Below are positions 39,925 through 46,612 of a DNA stretch of 64,000 nt, one piece after another. Within the stretch, counting starts at the first letter, position 1. Every line of letters begins with the position of its first letter. Both the position numbers and the translations under genes were made by a program. Under the pieces are notes generated by a model. It was not told the DNA's origin. It did no database searches and saw nothing but the letters and a program-made list of their open reading frames with translations. This stretch comes from Streptomyces massasporeus (GTDB taxonomy: Bacteria > Actinomycetota > Actinomycetes > Streptomycetales > Streptomycetaceae). The stretch lies in assembly GCF_014648995.1 (NCBI RefSeq), contig NZ_BMSE01000028.1, forward strand, positions 1-64,000, read 5' to 3'.

Positions 39925-40758
39925 CTATTCTTCCACGCCGTCGGTCCTGCGCCAAAATCGGCCGTACGGCTCCCCCGCCGGGTCGGGTGCCCAGCCCAGG
40001 ATGGAGAGCATCTCGCGGTCCTTCTTGTCGAAGGCCTTGGGGTCGCACCGCTCGATGAGGTCGGGCCGGTGGGCGGTCGTGCGCTTCAGGGCCTCGTCGC
40101 GGCGCCAGCGGGCGATCTTGCCGTGGTGGCCGCTGAGGAGCACCTCGGGGATGTCCCGGCCGCGCCACTCGGGCGGCTTGGTGTAGACGGGCCCCTCCAG
40201 CAGGCTCGCCATGGCGCCGGGCGCGAAGGAGTCGTCGCGGTGGGACTCGGCGTTGCCCAGGACCCCGGGCAGCAGCCGCGCCACGGCCTCCGTGACGACG
40301 AGGACGGCCGCCTCGCCGCCGGCCAGGACGTAGTCGCCGATGGACACCTCGTAGACCGGCATCCGGGTCGCGTACTCGTCGACGACGCGGCGGTCGATGC
40401 CCTCGTAGCGGGCCGGGGTGAAGATCAGCCAGGGACGCTCGGAGAGCTGGACGGCGAGTTCCTGGGTGAAGGGACGGCCGCTGGGGGTGGGGACGATGAG
40501 GGCGGGCGCCCGGGAGCCCGTCTCGTAGCCGTCGGCCAGGACGGAGTCCAGTGCGTCACCCCACGGGTCGGTCTTCATGACCATGCCGGGGCCGCCGCCG
40601 TACGGGGTGTCGTCGACGGTGTTGTGCCGGTCGTAGGTCCAGGAACGCAAGTCGTGGACGTGCACGTTCAGCTGTCCACGCGCGCGTGCCTTGCCGACGA
40701 GGGAGACGTTCAGCGGTTCCAGGTACTCGGGGAAGATCGTGACGACGTCGAGGCGCAT
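39925..40758 (-). CDS. trmD: tRNA (guanine37-N1)-methyltransferase
   Basis: This 277-residue SPOUT-class enzyme methylates G37 of tRNAs reading CNN codons. Conserved regions visible are MRLDVVTIFPEYLEPLNVSL, DDTPYGGGPGMVMKTDPWGD, EVSIGDYVLAGGEAAVLVVT and the C-terminal RPDLIERCDPKAFDKKDREM. The ATG overlaps the rimM stop by one base (TAATG). Confidence 0.95.
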   Translation of the reverse strand: MRLDVVTIFPEYLEPLNVSLVGKARARGQLNVHVHDLRSWTYDRHNTVDDTPYGGGPGMVMKTDPWGDALDSVLADGYETGSRAPALIVPTPSGRPFTQELAVQLSERPWLIFTPARYEGIDRRVVDEYATRMPVYEVSIGDYVLAGGEAAVLVVTEAVARLLPGVLGNAESHRDDSFAPGAMASLLEGPVYTKPPEWRGRDIPEVLLSGHHGKIARWRRDEALKRTTAHRPDLIERCDPKAFDKKDREMLSILGWAPDPAGEPYGRFWRRTDGVEE

Positions 40759-41318
40759 TACGACTCTTCCTGACCGGAGGAGTCGTCCCGGCTGGAGGCG
40801 ATCTCGGCGCGGTCGTCGATCAGGCCCGGCGGCGGGTTGATGACGGCCTTCTGCTCCTCGAGGTCGATCTCGGTGACGATCTCCTCGACGAAGGGGATCA
40901 TCACCTCGCTGCCGTCGGGGCGCTCGACGATGAACAGGTCCTGCGAGGGCAGGTGGGAGATCTCCGTGATCCGGCCGACCTCGGTGCCGTCCGCGGTGAC
41001 CACGTCGAGGTCCATGAGCTGGTGGTCGTAGTACTCGTCCTCGCCCTCGGGCAGTTCCTCCGGGTCGATCTCGGCGATCAGGAGGGTGTTGCGCAGGGCT
41101 TCGGCGCCGCTGCGGTCGCTGACGCCCTCGAAGCGCAGCAGGAGGCGGCCGCTGTGGACGCGGCCGGTCTCGATGGTGAGCGGTCCCACGGTGGCGGGAT
41201 CGGTGGTGAGTACGGCACCGGGGCCGAGCCTCAGCTCCGGCTCGTCGGTCCGTACCTCGACGGTGACCTCACCCTTGATGCCATGGGCACGGCCGATCCG
41301 TGCGACTACCAGCTGCAC
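40758..41318 (-). CDS. rimM: 16S rRNA-processing protein RimM
   Basis: This 186-residue protein has an N-terminal RimM domain (LVVARIGRAHGIKGEVTVEV) and a C-terminal PRC-barrel (DQLMDLDVVTADGTEVGRIT). It aids maturation of the 30S head with S19. The GTG start at 41318 is the only good one. It follows the small KH protein by 82 bases and is translationally coupled to trmD. Confidence 0.94.
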   Translation of the reverse strand: MQLVVARIGRAHGIKGEVTVEVRTDEPELRLGPGAVLTTDPATVGPLTIETGRVHSGRLLLRFEGVSDRSGAEALRNTLLIAEIDPEELPEGEDEYYDHQLMDLDVVTADGTEVGRITEISHLPSQDLFIVERPDGSEVMIPFVEEIVTEIDLEEQKAVINPPPGLIDDRAEIASSRDDSSGQEES

Positions 41319-41400
41319 GTGTGCAATCTCCTGTCATACGACTGCGGGCCGGGGACGGCCCTCAGGCCTTCCCCGGCCCGAGCCGGTTGCGCGATAAGCG

Positions 41401-41640
41401 TCAGCGGACGTGGTCCACGTCGACGAGGTCGACGCGGATGCCGCGACCGCCGATGGCGCCCACGACGGTGCGCAGGGCGCGTGCGGTGCGGCCGTTGCGG
41501 CCGATCACCTTGCCGAGGTCGTCCGGGTGGACCCGGACCTCGAGCACTTGCCCGCGGCGCAGGTTGCGCGAGGCGACCTGCACATCGTCAGGGTTGTCGA
41601 CGATGCCCTTCACGAGGTGCTCGAGAGCCTCCTCGAGCAT
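41401..41640 (-). CDS. khpA: KH-domain RNA-binding protein KhpA
   Basis: This 79-residue protein is a single KH domain: LEVRVHPDDLGKVIGRNGRT contains the GxxG RNA-binding loop (GRNG). KhpA proteins bind RNA, often as a dimer with KhpB, and influence cell envelope functions. It lies two bases after rpsP, so it is coupled to that gene. Confidence 0.93.
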   Translation of the reverse strand: MLEEALEHLVKGIVDNPDDVQVASRNLRRGQVLEVRVHPDDLGKVIGRNGRTARALRTVVGAIGGRGIRVDLVDVDHVR

Positions 41641-41642
41641 GC

Positions 41643-42062
41643 TCAGGCCTCGGTCGAAGCGGACTCGGCGGCCGCCTCGTCCTTCTTCTCAGCCTTCTTC
41701 TTCTGGGTGATCGCCTCACCCTTGCCCTCGTCGTCGCCGCCGATGGCCTCGAACGACGGGCGCGCGGCCTTCTCGGGCTGCGTCAGCAGCGGAGCCGGGG
41801 CGGGCTCGCCCTTGAACTTCTGCCAGTCGCCGGTCTTCTTGAGGATGGCCATCACGGGCTCGGTCGGCTGGGCGCCGACACCGAGCCAGTACGCCACACG
41901 CTCGGCGTCGACCTCGATCACCGACGGGTTGTACGTCGGGTGGTACTTGCCGATCTCCTCGATGGCCCGGCCGTCACGGCGGGTACGGGAGTCGGCGACG
42001 ACGATGCGGTAGTGAGGCGAACGGATCTTGCCCAGACGCTTCAGCTTGATCTTGACTGCCAC
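41643..42062 (-). CDS. rpsP: 30S ribosomal protein S16
   Basis: This 139-residue S16 starts at GTG 42062 (AVKIKLKRLGKIRSPHYRIV). The conserved core ends near residue 85; a lysine- and alanine-rich tail of about 50 residues is typical of actinobacteria. It is the first gene of the rpsP-khpA-rimM-trmD unit. The 295-base spacer upstream carries two strong hairpins from the preceding gene. Confidence 0.95.
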   Translation of the reverse strand: MAVKIKLKRLGKIRSPHYRIVVADSRTRRDGRAIEEIGKYHPTYNPSVIEVDAERVAYWLGVGAQPTEPVMAILKKTGDWQKFKGEPAPAPLLTQPEKAARPSFEAIGGDDEGKGEAITQKKKAEKKDEAAAESASTEA

Positions 42063-42211
42063 GGGAGTGGGTTCTCCTGGTTTTGACGTGGTTGGGCACG
42101 GCGGAAATGCCGCGTGGGGATTTGCGGTACCCGAGTGCCCGATGGACGCGTCAGCCGGAGGCGAGAGGGTTCCTGTGCGGCTGTCGAGTACAGCTAGCCA
42201 TTGTGCCACAC

Positions 42212-42253
42212 CCCGCAGGGCGCTCCGGGCCCGGGCCCGGAGCGCCCTGCGGG
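42212..42253. terminator. 42-base perfect palindrome upstream of rpsP
   Basis: CCCGCAGGGCGCTCCGGGCC and its complement form a perfect palindrome of 42 bases. It lies 105 bases after the SprT-like gene's stop, counted on the minus strand, and 150 bases before the rpsP start. Most likely it terminates the upstream gene and isolates the rpsP promoter. Confidence 0.8.
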
Positions 42254-42263
42254 CATGCCGAGA

Positions 42264-42298
42264 GCGCACCCGGCGTGGGTGGGGCACGTCGGGTGCGC
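42264..42298. terminator. Second hairpin next to the palindrome
   Basis: GCGCACCCG (42264-42272) and CGGGTGCGC (42290-42298) form a 9-bp stem with a 17-base loop, placing a double hairpin between the SprT-like gene and rpsP. Confidence 0.6.
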
Positions 42299-42357
42299 GT
42301 CACGGCCCGAGCCCTGCGCCACGGACCGGCAGCCACGAGTTGCCGGTGCGCGGGGCG

Positions 42358-42960
42358 TCAGCTCGCTACCGCTCCCACGACGTCCGGGATCCGGAACGGC
42401 TTGCCGCAGCCGCCGCAGACGATGGGGGCCTGGGCGAGGACCGACGGGACGACGCGGACGTTGCGTCCGCAGTCGCAGACGGCCTTGACGCGTACGCCGC
42501 CACCGGAGGAGCCGTGCCGGGCGGCCGGCCCCCGGAAGGTGCGGGAGGTGTCGGACGAGGTCGCGGCGGTGTGTGCCTTCAGGGCGCGCTGGAGACGCTC
42601 CATCGTCGGGCGGTAACGCCGCTTCGCCTCGGGGGTGAGCGTGACCAGGGAGAAGCCGCTGCTGGGATGCGGTTCCTCGGGGTGGTCCAGGCCCAGCTCC
42701 TCGGCGATCGCGAGGAATCTGCGGTTGTGGTAGCGGCCGGCACGGGAGGTGTCGCGGACGCCGCGCGAGGCGGCGATGCCATGGACTGCCTCATGGAGCA
42801 GTCGCTCGAAGGAGAGCTCGTGACCGCACGCGGACGACGACTCCCCGATCAGGGACTCTGGCGCGGCAAGGTCGGGCAGCTCGGGGTGGTACCGCTGAAT
42901 ATCGGCCCACGCCTGTGCCAGCTCTGCGGCGAGTACAGGTGGTGTCTGTGTCGTGCTCAC
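42358..42960 (-). CDS. Putative SprT-like HExxH metalloprotein with zinc ribbon
   Basis: This 200-residue protein (GTG 42960) has a zincin-type motif LLHEAVHGIA (H56, E57, H60) followed by RYHNRRFLAIAEELGLDHP, which could supply a third ligand. A C-terminal zinc-ribbon-like domain has two cysteine pairs (VCDCGRNVRV and VCGGCGKPFR). The layout is like SprT-family proteins, which in animals and bacteria act as DNA-protein-crosslink proteases, but sequence similarity outside the motif is not clear to me. It is a lone gene. A longer start (ATG 43023) is possible but poorly conserved in style. Confidence 0.62.
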   Translation of the reverse strand: MSTTQTPPVLAAELAQAWADIQRYHPELPDLAAPESLIGESSSACGHELSFERLLHEAVHGIAASRGVRDTSRAGRYHNRRFLAIAEELGLDHPEEPHPSSGFSLVTLTPEAKRRYRPTMERLQRALKAHTAATSSDTSRTFRGPAARHGSSGGGVRVKAVCDCGRNVRVVPSVLAQAPIVCGGCGKPFRIPDVVGAVAS

Positions 42961-43260
42961 GTAATGACAACGAGCCGGGGTGCCCCAGTGTTCCGATTCC
43001 GGGCCATCCCAAATAATTTGCACGTACCCGTCAGTTGCCTCTCATGCGTCCCGACGAGGGCGGGTGCGCAGATCTGTGGATAAGCCTCACAGCTCACCAC
43101 AAGGTGGTGCGTAGTCCCGCGTACGCCCGCCCGTCTCCCGCCACCACCCTCAACCGAGGCCCTTCGGGCCACCCTCTCGGTCGGCGCGTAGACCCTGTCC
43201 GCGCGCCGGGTGGGCAGGGGTCCGCTGATGCGCAAGAGGTGTTTCGGTCGCCTCGCGCCT
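42961..43260. other. Spacer between SprT-like gene and proS repeats
   Basis: This stretch should hold the promoter of the SprT-like gene. I see AT-richer sequence near 43011-43020 (CCCAAATAATTT) but no confident promoter, RNA or gene. Confidence 0.4.
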
Positions 43261-43341
43261 CACACGGCAAGCGCCTGTCCCACAGGGCAAGCGCCTGCCC
43301 CACCCCGGTAAGCGCGTGCCCCACCTCAGTAAGCGCGTGCG
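43261..43341. repeat. 20-21-bp tandem repeat overlapping the proS 3-prime end
   Basis: Four copies of a unit close to CACCCCGGTAAGCGCGTGCC are visible at 43261-43280, 43281-43300, 43301-43321 and 43322-43341. The last copy contains the proS stop codon and its final codons; the others extend downstream of the gene. Confidence 0.8.
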
Positions 43342-44741
43342 ACGACCGCGACGTTACCGGGCGCGTCGTCGGCGTCCGGCACCGACCCGTCCTCGGCGAC
43401 CAGACACCGTACGGTCACCGCGTGATCGGCGAGCTTGGACTCGCCCTCCTCGCCGAGCGCGGCCCAGGGGATGCGCGCCCAGCCGCCGGCGGTGGCCGCC
43501 TCGACGGCCTCCTCGAAGGTGGAGACCTCCGTCGTACGGGACTCGCGGCGCTCGCGGGACTGCCGGAGCAGCGTCGCCTGGTCCTCCTCGAGGATCCCGG
43601 GGAGCAGCCCGGCCAGAGCGTCCAGTGCCACCGGCTCCTTGCCGCCGGGGATGCGGCGGGCCAGCATCGCGGTGCCGTTCTCCAGGTCCCGCGGGCCGAT
43701 CTCGATGCGGACGGGCACGCCCTTGAGCTCCCAGTCGACCGCGCGGCGGCCGAACGGGGTGTCGGTGCGGTCGTCGACGTGGACACGGACACCGGCCGCC
43801 TTCAGCCGGTCGCCGAGCTCGCGGACCGTGGCCAGAACCGCTTCCTCGCCCTTGATCGCGAGCACGACGGCCTGGATCTGTGCCAGCCGGGGCGGGACGC
43901 GCAGGCCGTCGTCGTCGCCGTGCATCATCACCAGGGCGCCGATCATGCGGGTGGTGGAGCCCCAGGAGGTCTGCCAGACCAGCTCCTGCCGGCCCTCCTT
44001 GGACAGGTACCGGGTGTTGAAGGCCTTCGCGAAGTTCTGGCCCAGTTCGTGGCTCGTGGCCATCTGCAGGGCCTTGCCGTCGCCCATCATGCCTTCGAGT
44101 GTGAGCGTGTTGACGGCGCCCGCGAACCGCTCCCGGACGGTCTTGCGGCCGGGGACGACGTCCATCGCGAGGACGTTCAGCATGAAGTCCTCGTAGACCC
44201 GCCGGTGAATGCGCGCGGCGAACGCGCGCGCCTCCTCGTACGTGGCGTGCGCGGTGTGGCCCTCCTGCCAGAGGAACTCGGACGTCCGCAGGAACAGACG
44301 GGGACGCAGTTCCCAGCGCACCACGTTCGCCCACTGGTTGATGAGCAACGGCAGGTCACGGTGGCTCTGGACCCACTTCGAGAAGTACTCGTTGACGATC
44401 ATCTCGGAGGTGGGACGGACCACGGCCGGCTCTTCGAGCTCCTTGCCGCCGCCGTGGGTGACCACGGCCAGCTCGGGCGCGAACCCCTCGACGTGGTCGG
44501 CCTCCCTCGCGAGGTACGACTCGGGGATCAGCAGCGGGAAGTACGCGTTCTGGGTGCCCGTCTCCTTGATGCGGGCGTCCATCTCCGCCTGCATCCGCTC
44601 CCACAGCCCGTATCCGTACGGTCGGATGACCATGGTGCCGCGCACCGGACCGTTGTCGGCGAGCTCCGCCTTGGTGATCAAGTCCTGGTACCAGCGCGGG
44701 AAATCGTCCGCCCGGGGGGTGAGAACGGGTGCCTTGGTCAT
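43326..44741 (-). CDS. proS: Prolyl-tRNA synthetase, archaeal/eukaryotic-type short form
   Basis: This 471-residue class II synthetase has motif 1/2/3 regions: MVIRPYGYGLWERMQAEMDA, ELRPRLFLRTSEFLWQEGHT (motif 2) and QTSWGSTTRMIGALVMMHGD (motif 3), and the C-terminal anticodon-binding part. It lacks the large editing (INS) domain of the typical bacterial form and ends in the zinc-binding-like extension seen in ProS type 3. The S. coelicolor housekeeping ProS, as I recall, is the long bacterial form elsewhere, so this could be a second copy, perhaps linked to resistance to a prolyl-tRNA synthetase inhibitor. ATG 44741 is chosen. Confidence 0.9.
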   Translation of the reverse strand: MTKAPVLTPRADDFPRWYQDLITKAELADNGPVRGTMVIRPYGYGLWERMQAEMDARIKETGTQNAYFPLLIPESYLAREADHVEGFAPELAVVTHGGGKELEEPAVVRPTSEMIVNEYFSKWVQSHRDLPLLINQWANVVRWELRPRLFLRTSEFLWQEGHTAHATYEEARAFAARIHRRVYEDFMLNVLAMDVVPGRKTVRERFAGAVNTLTLEGMMGDGKALQMATSHELGQNFAKAFNTRYLSKEGRQELVWQTSWGSTTRMIGALVMMHGDDDGLRVPPRLAQIQAVVLAIKGEEAVLATVRELGDRLKAAGVRVHVDDRTDTPFGRRAVDWELKGVPVRIEIGPRDLENGTAMLARRIPGGKEPVALDALAGLLPGILEEDQATLLRQSRERRESRTTEVSTFEEAVEAATAGGWARIPWAALGEEGESKLADHAVTVRCLVAEDGSVPDADDAPGNVAVVARAY

Positions 44742-44940
44742 GACGGGATGGTACGGGCCCACGTTGCCGGAATGTGAAATCTCGCCATAGGCACATGACA
44801 ACTCACAAGCCCTGCCGCATTCCACTGGACGACAGGTCGAGGGGGGAGTTTCCTGGCATACGGGGGTAGTGCGAGCGCACTGTCACGGGGGCCATGGAAT
44901 CGGGCAAGAGGCAACTCTCGGCGGATTGGGGCGCTTACTT

Positions 44941-45795
44941 ATGACACCTACGCTCGTGCGGCAGCACCTGCCTCACGCGGGGGCCAAACCCCGCGTGGAC
45001 CTGCGTGCACGCGCGCGTGACTGGTCCGAGATCCAGGAGCGGATGCTCGTACCGCTCTACGAGGCCGTCTACGAGCGACTGGAAGTGGGTCCCGCCACGC
45101 GGCTGCTCGGCCTCGGCTGCGGTTCCGGGCTCTCCCTGCTGATGGCCGCCGCCCGGGGAGCGTCGGTCACCGGTGTCGACGTCTCCCCCGAAAGAATGAC
45201 CCTGGCACGGGAGCGGCTGCTGCCCGAGACGCCGGGCACGCGTGCGCGGCCGGACATCCGGCTGGTCGACGGCTCTCCCCGGGACACAGCGGTGCCGGGC
45301 GCTTCGGGGTACACCCTGGTGACCGCCTTCGAACCGATCGGGTGCCTCGCGGGCGACTCGGAGGGGCTGGGCGGGCTGCTCGCGGAGGCGGCACCGCTCG
45401 CCCAGCGCGGTGCGGCCGTGGTGCTGGCCGGCTGGGGTCCGCCGGAGCGGTGTGCCACGGCGTCCGTGATGCGGGTGGCCACGAAACTGGCGGAGCCACT
45501 GCGCCATTCGGGCAGCTGGCGTCCGGCCTGCCGCGACGACCTGGAGGACGTCGCCCAGCGGGCCGGTCTCAAGCCGGACGGGTCGGGGCGGGTGGCGTGC
45601 CCCTTCGGATACGCCGACGTGGACAGCGCGGTACGCGGCCTGAAATCGACGGGACTGTTCGACGCGGCGATGACGGCGACGGACCAGGTGCAGGTGGACA
45701 AGGAGCTGACCGAGGCCCTGCATCCGCACCAGCGGCAGGACGGGACGGTGTGGATGCCGAACGTGTTCCGGTACCTGATCGCCCGGACACCCTGA
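44941..45795 (+). CDS. SAM-dependent methyltransferase
   Basis: This 284-residue class I methyltransferase has the SAM motif LLGLGCGSGLSLLMAAARGA, motif II-like VTGVDVSPERMTLARERLLP and a later acidic DGSPRD. Substrate unknown. ATG 44941 is used; if translation begins at GTG 44869 (GGGGG upstream), the longer product would include a TTA leucine codon at 44935-44937, which would make it dependent on the bldA tRNA. It diverges from proS. Confidence 0.78.
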   Translation: MTPTLVRQHLPHAGAKPRVDLRARARDWSEIQERMLVPLYEAVYERLEVGPATRLLGLGCGSGLSLLMAAARGASVTGVDVSPERMTLARERLLPETPGTRARPDIRLVDGSPRDTAVPGASGYTLVTAFEPIGCLAGDSEGLGGLLAEAAPLAQRGAAVVLAGWGPPERCATASVMRVATKLAEPLRHSGSWRPACRDDLEDVAQRAGLKPDGSGRVACPFGYADVDSAVRGLKSTGLFDAAMTATDQVQVDKELTEALHPHQRQDGTVWMPNVFRYLIARTP

Positions 45796-45835
45796 CGAAC
45801 GCGTTTTCGATGCAGGTGTGAACAGTGTGAAGAAG

Positions 45836-45853
45836 GCACCATGGGGTGCTTTT
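45836..45853 (+). terminator. Weak terminator after methyltransferase
   Basis: GCACC-ATGG-GGTGC (45836-45849) followed by TTTT lies 40 bases after the methyltransferase stop. The stem is short but the U-tract is present. Confidence 0.4.
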
Positions 45854-45864
45854 GGTTTCACCAA

Positions 45865-45893
45865 GTGGATCATGAACGCCTAATGTGATCCAC
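45865..45893 (+). promoter_or_regulatory. Operator-like inverted repeat before the lipoprotein gene
   Basis: GTGGATCA (45865-45872) and TGATCCAC (45886-45893) form an exact 8-bp dyad with 13 bases between, 39 bases before the lipoprotein start. TAATGT (45881-45886) inside it resembles a -10 element, with TTCACC (45857-45862) 18 bases upstream as a possible -35, so a repressor bound here would block transcription. Confidence 0.5.
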
Positions 45894-45931
45894 CGCTCGG
45901 GGAACCTACACATCTGCATACAGGAGCTGCT

Positions 45932-46534
45932 GTGCCGCACCACCAGACCGCGCTGCGCCTCGTCGCGCCCGTCGCCGTCCTCGCTCTGACGCTCACCGCC
46001 TGCGGGGGTGGCGACGACACCGCCGACGCGAAGAGCACGGGCAGCGCCCAGGCCAAGGCCTCGCCGTCGCCGGAGCCCACCTCCGGCGGCGAGATGGGGG
46101 CCGGCGAGAGCGCGACGGGCAAGGTCGCGGAGGACCCGGGCGAGGTCACCTACGAGGTCCTGGCACAGAAGGTCGACGTGGGCACCGAGGCGGAGGCGGC
46201 GAAGGTCGTCTCGGAGCCCGACAAGGTCAAGGGCAAGGTGCTGGCCGTCGCGCACCTGAAGTACACGCACAAGAGCGGGCCCGCCCTCACCGACGGTTCC
46301 GATGTGCACGACGGCACCACGGTCTTCGCCGACGGGCAGCGCGGCACCGTCCTCATCGGCGCCACCGAGGACGCGGCGGGCTGCGAGGATCCGTACGACG
46401 TCGACAGCTGGAAGCAGGGCGAGAGCCATGTCTTCTGCGAGACGTACGTGATCCCCGCGAACGCCAAGAGCGTCGAGGTCCACTGGGCCGAGGAGGACGG
46501 CGAGCCGTACATCTGGAAGTTCCCGAACGGCTGA
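45932..46534 (+). CDS. Lipoprotein of unknown function
   Basis: This 200-residue protein has a lipoprotein signal (RLVAPVAVLALTLTACGGG, lipobox LTAC), an Ala/Ser/Glu-rich linker to about residue 55 and a beta-rich C-terminal domain with two cysteines (AAGCEDPYD and VFCETYV) that could form a disulphide. No enzyme motif. GTG 45932 has GGAG 9 bases upstream. Actinobacterial homologues of this type are common but uncharacterised. Confidence 0.75.
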   Translation: MPHHQTALRLVAPVAVLALTLTACGGGDDTADAKSTGSAQAKASPSPEPTSGGEMGAGESATGKVAEDPGEVTYEVLAQKVDVGTEAEAAKVVSEPDKVKGKVLAVAHLKYTHKSGPALTDGSDVHDGTTVFADGQRGTVLIGATEDAAGCEDPYDVDSWKQGESHVFCETYVIPANAKSVEVHWAEEDGEPYIWKFPNG

Positions 46535-46554
46535 CCTACGAGCCGCCGGCACAC

Positions 46555-46596
46555 CACTGAGGGCGCCCCCTCTGACACAAGGGGGCGCCCTCAGTG
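46555..46596. terminator. Bidirectional terminator between lipoprotein gene and ffh
   Basis: CACTGAGGGCGCCCCC (46555-46570) pairs perfectly with GGGGGCGCCCTCAGTG (46581-46596), a 16-bp stem with a ten-base loop, lying between converging genes. Confidence 0.92.
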
Positions 46597-46612
46597 CGGT
46601 TCGGACGGGGCG

